From positions 1 through 64,000 of the forward strand of contig CBFIAU010000010.1 in assembly GCA_965660675.1 (NCBI GenBank): 64,000 nt of DNA, written 5' to 3'. Source of the stretch: UBA12202 sp002691725. Its GTDB lineage: Bacteria > Pseudomonadota > Alphaproteobacteria > Puniceispirillales > UBA1172. Position numbers and translations under genes: made by a program. The notes under the pieces were generated by a model, which was not told where the DNA came from, did no database searches, and saw only the letters and a program-made list of their open reading frames with translations. Shown in pieces: positions 17,083 to 25,384 of this stretch. The first letter of the stretch is position 1. Every line of letters begins with the position of its first letter.

Positions 17083-17850
17083 ATGACCAAATCTACTGAC
17101 AACGCTGTTACCGTAAGGAATGTCTATAAAAATTATGGGAGTACGGAGGCTCTCCGTGATCTTAGTCTGGATTTCCCAAGGGGGCAGTTAACCTCGCTTC
17201 TTGGCCCTTCTGGATGTGGTAAGACAACCTTGTTGAAGATCATTGCGGGCTTGTTGCCAGCCACAAGTGGCGAGATTCTGGTTAATGGCGAAGTGGTGAA
17301 AGCCCCCGGCCCTGACCGGGCTTTTGTTTTTCAGGATTTTGCTTTGATGCCATGGGCGAGCGTCATCAGAAATGTAGCCTTTGGGCTAGAGTTGCGCGGC
17401 GTGGCAAAATCTGAACGCGAAGGCATCGCGCAAAAATATATCAATGAGGTCGGTCTTACCGGTTTTGAGCATAGTTTTCCCCATGAGCTATCGGGCGGTA
17501 TGCGTCAGCGTGTTGGCCTTGCCAGAGCGCTAAGTGTTGATGCTCAGGTGCTCTTAATGGATGAGCCATTTTCCGCGGTTGATGAGCAAACTCGCCGAAA
17601 GTTTCAGGAAGATTTGCTCGGGCTTGTTAAAAATGAAAATAAGACATTCATTTTTGTCACCCACTCCATTGAAGAGGCTGTTTATGTGTCTGACCAGATT
17701 GCCATCCTGCTGCCGCGCCCCAGCCGTGTCATGGAAATCATCCGCCCATCAGGCTTCCGACACAAAGATGTCGATAGCATTCGGCGTGAGCCTGAATATC
17801 TCGATATCGTGGATCGCATCTGGGCTTCCTTGCGGTCTTATGTGGAATAG
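17083..17850 (+). CDS. ABC transporter ATP-binding protein (SsuB/TauB-like)
   Basis: This 255-residue ATPase has intact motifs: Walker A GPSGCGKTT, Q-loop FVFQDFALMPW, signature LSGGMRQRVGLARAL, Walker B VLLMDEPFSAVD and switch His in FVTHSIEEA. The frame is open to a GTG at 17074, but the ATG at 17083 preceded by GGGAAA is at least as likely; the difference is three residues. It energises the uptake system of this operon. Confidence 0.9.
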   Translation: MTKSTDNAVTVRNVYKNYGSTEALRDLSLDFPRGQLTSLLGPSGCGKTTLLKIIAGLLPATSGEILVNGEVVKAPGPDRAFVFQDFALMPWASVIRNVAFGLELRGVAKSEREGIAQKYINEVGLTGFEHSFPHELSGGMRQRVGLARALSVDAQVLLMDEPFSAVDEQTRRKFQEDLLGLVKNENKTFIFVTHSIEEAVYVSDQIAILLPRPSRVMEIIRPSGFRHKDVDSIRREPEYLDIVDRIWASLRSYVE

Positions 17851-17858
17851 GTGAAAGC

Positions 17859-18611
17859 ATGACCCTTTTTGGATATAAACTCCCCAACATGTCGTCGCTG
17901 ATTTTATGGGGCATATTATGGGAAATTGTCGGTCAGATTGAATTGACATTTTTTCTGCCGCCGCTTTCGGACATATTTGCAACCTTGATTGAAATTGGCG
18001 GCACAACACCATTTATCAATGCCTTGAAAGAAACCGCGCTAGCTTTTTCTATTGGCACGTTATCTGCCATTTGTATCGGCATTCCTGTTGGTATTCTGAT
18101 GGGAAAAAATCAGCTGATTGATGAATTGCTTTTGCCGTGGGTTAATCTGTTTTTAAGCGCACCATTGACGGCGCTGGTGCCAGTATTAATGGTTTTGTTT
18201 GGCTTTGGGCTAAAGTCTATCGTTATCACAACGGCTCTTTTTGCTATATGGATCATTGTTTTGAACTCTCGTGCCGGGGTTCGCCAGATTAATCAGTCGC
18301 TAGTCGAGATGTCAAAATCATTCGGCGCCTCGCAATTGGATGCGCTGACAAAGATTTATTTCTGGGCGGCCTTGCCAGAGATATTGTCTGGTGTTCGCAT
18401 TGGCTTTATCCGTGCGGTTAAAGGCGTCATCATTGGTCAGTTATTGATATCAATTGTTGGCTTTGGGTCTTTGTTTGAATTATATGCTTCTAATTTTCTA
18501 ATGTCTCATTTCTGGGCTGTTCTGATTGTTCTTTTTGCCCTGTCTTTCATCATTGCTGAGTTTTTGGCTTATCTTGAGCGTCGTGTTGATTATTATGCGT
18601 CGCGGCGTTAA
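17859..18611 (+). CDS. ABC transporter permease (SsuC/TauC-like)
   Basis: This is the second permease of the operon, 250 residues, with about six hydrophobic helices and an EAA loop in LVEMSKSFGASQLDALTKIY. It starts 8 bp after the ATPase gene and ends 24 bp before the FAH-family gene, so all are surely one transcript. Confidence 0.9.
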   Translation: MTLFGYKLPNMSSLILWGILWEIVGQIELTFFLPPLSDIFATLIEIGGTTPFINALKETALAFSIGTLSAICIGIPVGILMGKNQLIDELLLPWVNLFLSAPLTALVPVLMVLFGFGLKSIVITTALFAIWIIVLNSRAGVRQINQSLVEMSKSFGASQLDALTKIYFWAALPEILSGVRIGFIRAVKGVIIGQLLISIVGFGSLFELYASNFLMSHFWAVLIVLFALSFIIAEFLAYLERRVDYYASRR

Positions 18612-18635
18612 CACCACCAAAGGAGAATATACATT

Positions 18636-19322
18636 ATGAGTGAATACGTTATTGACCAACCCCCTGTTACCGCTATACCAGTTCGCGGGTCTGATAAGGC
18701 GTTCCCAATTCGCCGGATTTACTGCATTGGCAGAAACTATGCAGCGCATACGATTGAAATGGGCGGTGATCCTAACCGCGAGGAGCCGTTTTTCTTTCAG
18801 AAGAATGCCCAGAATGCTGATACGTCGGGTGAGTTTCCTTATCCACCAGAGAGCCAGGATGTGCATCACGAGGTTGAAATGGTTGTTGCGTTAAAAGGTG
18901 GCGGCAAGAATATTTCTGTGGCTGACGCCTTGAGCTATGTCTATGGCTATGGTGTTGGCATTGACATGACGCGCCGTGACCTGCAAGGGGTAGCCAAAGA
19001 GCAGCGGCGTCCGTGGGAGCCGGGTAAAGCTTTTGAGCGTTCTGCCCCTATGAGTGAGATTGTTCCGGTCGCTGACATTGGTCATCCTGATGCTGGCCGG
19101 ATTAGCCTTAGCGTCAATGGTGATCTGCGCCAAGAAGGTGATCTGGGGCAGATGATCTGGAAAGTGGCGGAACAAATCGCTTATCTGTCACAGTTTTATG
19201 ATATCGCAGCCGGTGATGTCATCATGTCAGGAACGCCGTCTGGTGTTGGCCCGGTGCAGAAAGGTGATGCGATCCATTGTCAAATCGAAGGGGTCTGTGA
19301 GATGACCACCAATGTCATCTAA
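18636..19322 (+). CDS. fumarylacetoacetate hydrolase family protein, fumarylpyruvate-hydrolase-like
   Basis: This 228-residue FAH-domain protein carries RIYCIGRNYAAHTIEMG, the HHEVEMVV metal-binding acidic pair, DMTRRDLQ and the GDVIMSGTPSGVGPV motif near the C-terminus. The family splits C-C bonds of acylpyruvates using a divalent metal. Its length and the DMTRRDLQ stretch fit the NagK / fumarylpyruvate hydrolase group of the gentisate pathway. As the last gene of an import operon it probably acts on a catabolite of the imported compound. An AAAGGAG ribosome-binding site precedes the ATG. Confidence 0.85.
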   Translation: MSEYVIDQPPVTAIPVRGSDKAFPIRRIYCIGRNYAAHTIEMGGDPNREEPFFFQKNAQNADTSGEFPYPPESQDVHHEVEMVVALKGGGKNISVADALSYVYGYGVGIDMTRRDLQGVAKEQRRPWEPGKAFERSAPMSEIVPVADIGHPDAGRISLSVNGDLRQEGDLGQMIWKVAEQIAYLSQFYDIAAGDVIMSGTPSGVGPVQKGDAIHCQIEGVCEMTTNVI

Positions 19323-19340
19323 TCAGCTTGATTTTTATAC

Positions 19341-19362
19341 GATTATTCTGTGATTATTCTGT
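19341..19362. repeat. perfect 11-bp tandem duplication
   Basis: GATTATTCTGT occurs twice without a gap, just after the FAH-family gene. It is one of many micro-duplications in the window. Confidence 0.9.
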
Positions 19363-19511
19363 CCGCTAAGCAAGCGGGCGTAGCTCAGGCTTGACTGTTT
19401 TTCTGCCTTTTTATTGGTGGCAACACCGATCGGAATTTCAGATATTCCAGATAGAGTGTGTGATTAAAATAAAGAAATGGAAACATGAGCAAGCGGAGGT
19501 TAAGCCTTACG

Positions 19512-19856
19512 TTATTTGTTCATAAATGCTTTGACAAAACCACTGACCGTCTTGCTGTCATCGGGGTATAATCTACATGAAATTGATCTGGGGCAGAAGC
19601 CGCCCTTATCGTTGTAAATGGCTTCAAAAGTGCTTTGTGCGCCTTTGTAGAGACACATCTGATCACCAGCATTGACCTTTCTTTTGATCAACCGGCATGT
19701 TGTCATTTTAGGGTTATCTCTTTTGCCCTGCCAAATGCTCTGCATAACACTGAAGCCCAAGCTTAAGCCGGATTTGTTACCATCTGCCATAGACGGTGCT
19801 GCGCTAGCGGTCAGCAAAAGTATTGAACAGATAAAAGAATAAAAAATGTTACGCAT
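19512..19856 (-). CDS. small secreted four-cysteine protein, copy A
   Basis: This protein of about 114 residues has a signal peptide (RNIFYSFICSILLLTASAAPSMA) and a mature domain with four cysteines in the contexts TTCRLIK, QMCLYKG, GFCPRS and ISCRLYP, likely two disulfides. I do not recognise the family. The start at 19856 is chosen because GAGG stands six bases upstream and because it aligns with the paralogue at 20999-21343; the frame opens further upstream to 19868. The core of about 65 residues is identical to the paralogue. Its function is unknown; it is probably periplasmic. Confidence 0.8.
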   Translation of the reverse strand: MRNIFYSFICSILLLTASAAPSMADGNKSGLSLGFSVMQSIWQGKRDNPKMTTCRLIKRKVNAGDQMCLYKGAQSTFEAIYNDKGGFCPRSISCRLYPDDSKTVSGFVKAFMNK

Positions 19857-20134
19857 GGAAAACCTCAAAGAGTGAAATAAAAATTGAGCCTGTTCAATTC
19901 ATTAACTGCCTTTAGGGACTTGTTTAGCCCTTGTTTGCTTTCTCATTATTAGTGTTAGGTAATAAATATAGGAAAGCAGTGATGCCGCATACTGCTTTTA
20001 TTCGCTATCTGTGGTGCAAATTATGCAACACTTAATTAGAGTTTTCTGAAATTGGTTATAATCAAAGGCCCCGGCAGTAAAGAGATACAGCCGCTTGCAT
20101 CAAGGCGCGTATATTGCCCGGATATTCGCTGGTT

Positions 20135-20881
20135 TCACCTGATAGGTTTATCAAATGAGAGCTTGCCGCCTGCCCATGTAGGCAAGTTTTCCTTATCGTT
20201 AAGCCATGCCTCCTCCTCAGGCGTATTTGTTCGGCTAAACTGCACATTCCTCTGCGGATAGCGGCCAAACTTTTCTAATACCTGGCGATGCTGGTCAACC
20301 GCTTGCCGATTTCGCCCTTTGAACAGCGTAAAGCCAGGATTGGCAGCAGCGGCTAAATCAATCACGTTACAGGCACGCTCCAAATCACGCACATCCTCAG
20401 AATGTGCTAACGCCCATGGCAACAGATAGAGAAGTGCGGCAGGCAGTTGCAAGGTTTCATCCACTGCGTCGTCGCTGATGAGCTCATGAACTAAGGCGCG
20501 TCCAATAGGGTCGAATGAAAACGCCTCATGCGTGCCGCGAAAGCATGACCGTGAAAGCTGGTCTGCCAACAACACTCTGGCAACCGTGCCCTCAACACTT
20601 TCCCATTCCGCCCCAACTAATGTTGGAGGGTCGGCCTTCAGCTCACGCACCACAGGGGCAAATGGCTGACATAAATCATCTAATGCGCTGCCGCTTGAGA
20701 ACCAGATTCCCAAAAGCGGTATCACTCGGTCTTCTGTGTTCAGCGCCGCCCTGACCTCAGGGTCTGCGGTGTTCGCACCGCACATATAATTCAACACACT
20801 GCGCGGCGCGCGCGGATGTTTGAGGGCATCATTAACGTCAGGAAGGGAGCGAAAGATTTCAGGTGTCAATTCTGTGGTCAT
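20135..20881 (-). CDS. DUF924 family protein
   Basis: This 248-residue protein has the DUF924 pattern: an N-terminal VLNYMCG-like helix, W-x-S near residue 61, the VLLADQLSRSCFRGT motif near 131-145, and the C-terminal HRQVLEKFGRYPQRN and NTPEEEAWL segments. The family is helical and TPR-like, and its biochemical role is not established. It sits between the two nearly identical secreted-protein genes, on the same strand. Confidence 0.82.
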   Translation of the reverse strand: MTTELTPEIFRSLPDVNDALKHPRAPRSVLNYMCGANTADPEVRAALNTEDRVIPLLGIWFSSGSALDDLCQPFAPVVRELKADPPTLVGAEWESVEGTVARVLLADQLSRSCFRGTHEAFSFDPIGRALVHELISDDAVDETLQLPAALLYLLPWALAHSEDVRDLERACNVIDLAAAANPGFTLFKGRNRQAVDQHRQVLEKFGRYPQRNVQFSRTNTPEEEAWLNDKENLPTWAGGKLSFDKPIR

Positions 20882-20998
20882 TCACAAACAGCCAATATAA
20901 TACTTAAGTCATATGCGAAAATGTGATGTTACTCTATCAACATAATTATAAAGCTGATCCTGTCAAACATCTGAAAAATGGACTTTAGATCATTTTTA

Positions 20999-21343
20999 TT
21001 ATCTATTCATAAACGCCTGGACAAAACCCTTAACGGTCTTTGAGCTATCGGGATATAATTTACAAGATATTGATCTGGGGCAGAAGCCACCTTTATCGTT
21101 ATAAATGGCTTCAAAAGTGCTTTGCGCGCCTTTATAGAGGCACATCTGATCACCAGCATTGACCTTTCTTTTGATCAACCGGCATGTCGTCATCTTGGGG
21201 TTATCTCTTTTCCCCTGCCAAATGCTCTGCATAACGCTGAAACCCAGGCTTAAACCGGAATTTTTGCTATCTGCCATAGCAGTCGCTGTGCTTGCGATCA
21301 GCAGTAGTATTGAACAGATAAAAGCATGTGCAATGTTACGCAT
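20999..21343 (-). CDS. small secreted four-cysteine protein, copy B
   Basis: This is the paralogue of the gene at 19512-19856. The signal peptide differs slightly (RNIAHAFICSILLLIASTATAMA), but the central 65 residues are the same, including all four cysteines. Most DNA differences between the copies are silent, which suggests selection on the protein. The frame opens to 21385, but the ATG at 21343 aligns with the partner's start and follows TTGGGGC. The spacing indicates a duplication that now brackets the DUF924 gene. Confidence 0.8.
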   Translation of the reverse strand: MRNIAHAFICSILLLIASTATAMADSKNSGLSLGFSVMQSIWQGKRDNPKMTTCRLIKRKVNAGDQMCLYKGAQSTFEAIYNDKGGFCPRSISCKLYPDSSKTVKGFVQAFMNR

Positions 21344-21627
21344 AGAAAGCCCCAAAGAGTGAAATAAAATTAGATGACGGTTCAATTATATGAAAGTCGT
21401 AGATTAGATTATTATAATACATAGTGCTTCTAGAACGTATGTAAACCATAAATATTAAAGTTTTGTGAATATTTACAATTTAATTTTATATTATGAATTG
21501 ATTATTTACACAACCATTCTTTCAAACCGCTTGCCCATTTAGATGGCAGGTGTTTGGTTTTGCTAAAAAGTCCTAAAATAGCTTCTGGAAAATGACCAAT
21601 AATAAAATATCTTATGTGGAAAGGGAC

Positions 21628-22530
21628 TTAATGAGCGATGTTCAGTCGATCAGGGTTGATCAGCCAATCCATAAAATGCTGTGCTTCCGCTTTCGTCTGT
21701 CCACGCGCTGTCAGGGAACAAAAATAACTGCGCTGCGTCTCCACAACCATTGGAGTGGCGACCGCCAGACTGCCATTGACCAGAAACTCATCAATTAACG
21801 GCTGCCAGCCTATCCCAAACCCCATGCCATTCTGAATAGCTTTCAAATAGACCATGAAACTAATGTAGCTATTGCTAATGATAGGTTCAGGGGCGGTAAC
21901 GCCAGTCTCACGAAAAAAAATGTTCCAGTCATCTTCATGACCTGAACCGGTTAAATGAAGTAAGTCTTTGGTGGCCAATTCATCAGGCGACAACATTCGG
22001 CCTTGGGGAAGCAAATCAGGATGACAAATCGCCACCATTTGCCCGGCAAACACCTGTTGTGAGGGCAGCCCGCTAATTCCTGCTTGATCAAATACAACCA
22101 CCAGATCAGACCGCTGAGTATTAAAATCAGGATTCTGATCACGGGTGCTAATCTGGACAGAAATATCAGGATAATGAGCTTGAAAATCTGCCATGCGTGG
22201 CAATAGATAAAAACTGGTAAACCCAATTCCTGCATCAATGATAAGTGGGCTGGGACGCTGGCGATTGACAATCTGATCAATGCCAACCCGCAATTCATGA
22301 AAGCCTTTATCGACACATTTCGCTAAACTATTGCCATCATCAGTCAAGGTAAGCAGTGGTCGTGTGCGTAAAAACAATTTAGTCCCCAAGCTATCCTCAA
22401 GGGCTTTAATGTGCCGGCTAACAGCAGGCTGCTGAACATTTAGATCACTTGCGGCGGCAGAAAAATTAAGATGGCGAGCCGCCGCTTCAAAAGCAACCAA
22501 TTGGGTGAGAGGGATAGGAAAATCTGTCAT
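21628..22530 (-). CDS. LysR-family transcriptional regulator (GcvA-like)
   Basis: This 300-residue protein has an N-terminal winged helix (LVAFEAAARHLNFSAAASDLNVQQPAVSRHIKALE) and a periplasmic-binding-like effector domain. The ATG at 22530 follows GAGGA at eight bases and is preferred to the TTG at 22545. It is divergent from the gene cassette at 22628-27897 across 97 bp and probably activates it in response to a pathway intermediate. Confidence 0.88.
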   Translation of the reverse strand: MTDFPIPLTQLVAFEAAARHLNFSAAASDLNVQQPAVSRHIKALEDSLGTKLFLRTRPLLTLTDDGNSLAKCVDKGFHELRVGIDQIVNRQRPSPLIIDAGIGFTSFYLLPRMADFQAHYPDISVQISTRDQNPDFNTQRSDLVVVFDQAGISGLPSQQVFAGQMVAICHPDLLPQGRMLSPDELATKDLLHLTGSGHEDDWNIFFRETGVTAPEPIISNSYISFMVYLKAIQNGMGFGIGWQPLIDEFLVNGSLAVATPMVVETQRSYFCSLTARGQTKAEAQHFMDWLINPDRLNIAH

Positions 22531-22627
22531 TATACTATTCCTCAAATGAATATAAGTAATTCATCATTTCAACCTTTCAATTCCATGTCAATGCGATACG
22601 ATCAATCTCATAAAGATGGAGAATTAA

Positions 22628-23716
22628 GTGACGACAATATCAATCTTGGCATTAGGCGGTGACGGTATTGGGCCTGAGATTCTTGCCCAAGGGTTGCGTA
22701 TTGCCAGGCATGTCGCTGAAAAGTCTGGATTTTTGCTGGATATTGATCATGATCTGCTTCATGGCGCCAGCTATGATACTCATGGCGTCTTTTGCACTGA
22801 TGCGGTTCTCGATAAAGCCAAGGCGGCGGATGCGGTTCTTGTCGGGGCGGTTGGCGGTCATGCCTGGGATCATGTCCGCATCGCTGGCGGGGCTGAGGCG
22901 CAAGATGGGTTAATGTATTTGCGCTATCATTTACAGGCCTATCTAGGGCTTAGACCAGCTGAGGCATGGAAAGAGCTAAGCTCCTTGTCACCATTTCGTT
23001 GTGATGTTGTAGCGGGAGCAGATATTATGATTATGCGTGAGATGTGTGGCGGTGCCATGTTTGCAAGGCAGCGTGGCCAACGCATCCATCAAGGCAAAAG
23101 ACAGGGCTATGATTTAACCGCCTATGACGAAGACGAAGTCGCACGCTTTGCCCATGGCGGCTTTGCTCTGGCAAGGCGGCGGCGGCGGCAGCTCGTAAGC
23201 TGTGATAAATCCAATGTCATGGAAAGCTATAAGCTGTGGCGTGATGTGGTCGGAGATGTGGCAAAACATTATCCTGATGTTGAGTTCAAGCATATGCTGG
23301 CTGATCATTGCGCGTATCAGATGATGATGCAGCCAACAGCGTTTGATGTGGTGCTGTGCTGTAATCAGCTTGGTGATGTGTTCAGCGATTTAACAGGCAC
23401 TGTATCAGGCTCTCTTGGCATGTTGCCCTCAGCCTGTCTGGCGTCTAATCCCGCCGATGGGCCAAGTTTTGGTATCTATGAAAGCACGTCAGGGTCGGCG
23501 CCTGATATTGCTGGCAAAGGAATAGCCAACCCCATAGGCATGATCCTGTCAGTGGCAATGATGTTTGATTATACGATTGGTCGGCCTGATCTTTGGCAAG
23601 CTGTGCATAGGGCGATTGAGCAAACACTTGCCGATGGAATTAAGACTCAAGATATAGGCGGCATAGCAACAACGGTGGAAATAACAGATGCTATTCTGGA
23701 CAGGCTGGTTGCATGA
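22628..23716 (+). CDS. isocitrate/isopropylmalate dehydrogenase family protein (LeuB/tartrate-dehydrogenase-like)
   Basis: This 362-residue protein of the beta-decarboxylating dehydrogenase family oxidises 2-hydroxy acids such as 3-isopropylmalate or tartrate with NAD. It has the nucleotide-side GGDGIGPEI (10-18), the catalytic-lysine-like segment LADHCAYQMM, DKSNVMES, and the metal-binding GDVFSDLTGTVSGSLGMLPSA with both aspartates. The Arg-rich substrate loop reads MREMCGGAMFAR instead of the RELTGGIYFG usual in LeuB, so the substrate is probably not 3-isopropylmalate. The start is GTG with GGAG upstream. It is translationally coupled (ATGA overlap) to the GMC gene. Confidence 0.8.
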   Translation: MTTISILALGGDGIGPEILAQGLRIARHVAEKSGFLLDIDHDLLHGASYDTHGVFCTDAVLDKAKAADAVLVGAVGGHAWDHVRIAGGAEAQDGLMYLRYHLQAYLGLRPAEAWKELSSLSPFRCDVVAGADIMIMREMCGGAMFARQRGQRIHQGKRQGYDLTAYDEDEVARFAHGGFALARRRRRQLVSCDKSNVMESYKLWRDVVGDVAKHYPDVEFKHMLADHCAYQMMMQPTAFDVVLCCNQLGDVFSDLTGTVSGSLGMLPSACLASNPADGPSFGIYESTSGSAPDIAGKGIANPIGMILSVAMMFDYTIGRPDLWQAVHRAIEQTLADGIKTQDIGGIATTVEITDAILDRLVA

Positions 23717-25353
23717 GTTATGATTATGTCATTGCGGGCGGCGGGTCTGCGGGCTGTGTTTTGGCGGCGCGGCTGGCTGAAAATCCTGATATATCGGTTT
23801 GTCTGGTTGAGGCAGGTGGACGTGGCAGAGATCTTTTTATCCGTATGCCCGGCGGCAATGGCTTTGTCTTTGGAAACCCTAAATTAGACTGGGGTTATGT
23901 AACGGTTCCGCAAGAGCATCTCGATGGCCGGCAAATTTATTTTGCTCGTGGCAAGGCACTAGGCGGAACATCAATCGTCAATGGCATGATTTATATGCGT
24001 GGTGTCGCGGCTGACTATGATCACTGGCGGCAAATAGGTCTTGAGGGCTGGGGATATGATGATGTGATGCCATATTTTTTGCGCTCCGAATGCGCTCGTG
24101 ACAGACGCGATGATTATCATGGTATTGATGGCCCATTAAAAACTGAAGCAGCAAGAAACTTTGGTATCATTGATCAGGCCTTTATTGATGCGGCGGTTGC
24201 TGCTGGCCATCAGCATATCGAAGATTTTAATGGCGCGCATAGAACCGGCGTATCGCGTGCAGATAGCACGGTCCATAAGGGCGTAAGACAATCCTCAGCG
24301 ATAGCCTATCTTAAAAATCCACCAAAAAACTTAACCATTATGACAGGCAAGCATATTGCAAAGATTGAAATTGAGAATAACCGCGCCGTTGGTATTGAAA
24401 CGATAACTGGTGAAACTATCCGCGCGGCAAGGGAAGTCATCGTCTGTCAGGGCGCTTTTGCGACGCCGCAATTGCTCATGTTGTCGGGGATAGGTCCTGC
24501 TGATCACTTGAAATCGCAAGGCATCAAGCCGCTAGCTGATCTGCCGGGGGTGGGGGCACATCTCGCTGATCATGTGGATGTATCCATTCAATATGCTTCA
24601 GATGAAATGAAATATAGCCATGCCAAACATCAACGTCTTGATAAGGCTGCGATGTTAATGGCCAAATGGCTTTGGAATGGTTCGGGGCCGGGTGGCGGCT
24701 CACTCTTTTCGGTTGTTCTTTTTCATGCTTTTGATGATGTATCGCTGCCTGAACTGGAAGTCTTTATGACACCAATGATTATTGATGAGAACCTTGGTAA
24801 TGGGGATAAAGAAAACGCGCCTTTGCTGCAAAAACTGGGACGCAAACTGTTAGTCAGAGGGCGTAAGATTGCTCGGCCAGGTGTTCAGATTGATATCAAT
24901 CAGGAACGCCCACGGTCGCTGGGTACGGTCAGGCTGGCCTCATCCAACCCATTGGAGCACCCTTTGATTGACCCGAATTATCTGTCTGATCCAAATGATC
25001 TTGATCAACTGGTTCGGGGAGTTGATGTCATGCGTGAGGTCATGGCACAGCCGCAAATCGCCTCATATGTGACTGGTGAGGTTGGGGCTTGGGCTAATGC
25101 CCGAAGCCGAGATGAGATTATATCAGCGATTAAACAAACGGCTTACACAGGTCATCACCCTTGCGGTACCGCGAAAATGGGAGCTGATCATGACAATATG
25201 GCAGTTCTGGATAACAAGCTGAACCTGCGCGGTATTGATGGATTAAGGGTATGCGATGCGTCAGCGATGCCAACACAGATTACTGGCAATCTTTATGCTA
25301 CGGTGGTGATGATGGCAGAAAAAGCTGCCGACATGATTAAGCAATCTGCCTAA
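23713..25353 (+). CDS. GMC-family FAD alcohol oxidoreductase (choline-dehydrogenase-like)
   Basis: This 546-residue flavoprotein has an N-terminal Rossmann motif (YVIAGGGSAGCVLAARL), the GMC signature around ARGKALGGTSIVNGM, and the catalytic His in YTGHHPCGTAKMG near the C-terminus, followed by ITGNLYATVVMMAEKAAD. Such enzymes oxidise primary alcohols to aldehydes. Between a membrane hydroxylase and an aldehyde dehydrogenase in one cassette, it probably takes the middle step of an alkyl or lipid oxidation. Confidence 0.88.
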   Translation: MSYDYVIAGGGSAGCVLAARLAENPDISVCLVEAGGRGRDLFIRMPGGNGFVFGNPKLDWGYVTVPQEHLDGRQIYFARGKALGGTSIVNGMIYMRGVAADYDHWRQIGLEGWGYDDVMPYFLRSECARDRRDDYHGIDGPLKTEAARNFGIIDQAFIDAAVAAGHQHIEDFNGAHRTGVSRADSTVHKGVRQSSAIAYLKNPPKNLTIMTGKHIAKIEIENNRAVGIETITGETIRAAREVIVCQGAFATPQLLMLSGIGPADHLKSQGIKPLADLPGVGAHLADHVDVSIQYASDEMKYSHAKHQRLDKAAMLMAKWLWNGSGPGGGSLFSVVLFHAFDDVSLPELEVFMTPMIIDENLGNGDKENAPLLQKLGRKLLVRGRKIARPGVQIDINQERPRSLGTVRLASSNPLEHPLIDPNYLSDPNDLDQLVRGVDVMREVMAQPQIASYVTGEVGAWANARSRDEIISAIKQTAYTGHHPCGTAKMGADHDNMAVLDNKLNLRGIDGLRVCDASAMPTQITGNLYATVVMMAEKAADMIKQSA

Positions 25354-25384
25354 GCGAGTTAGGCAAGAGAGAAGGGCAAAAACA

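Noticed and set aside
19376..19412. Possible tRNA-like sequence (GGGCGTAGCTCAGGCTTGA)
   Set aside because: The D-arm-like start is not followed by an anticodon stem, T-arm or acceptor partner.
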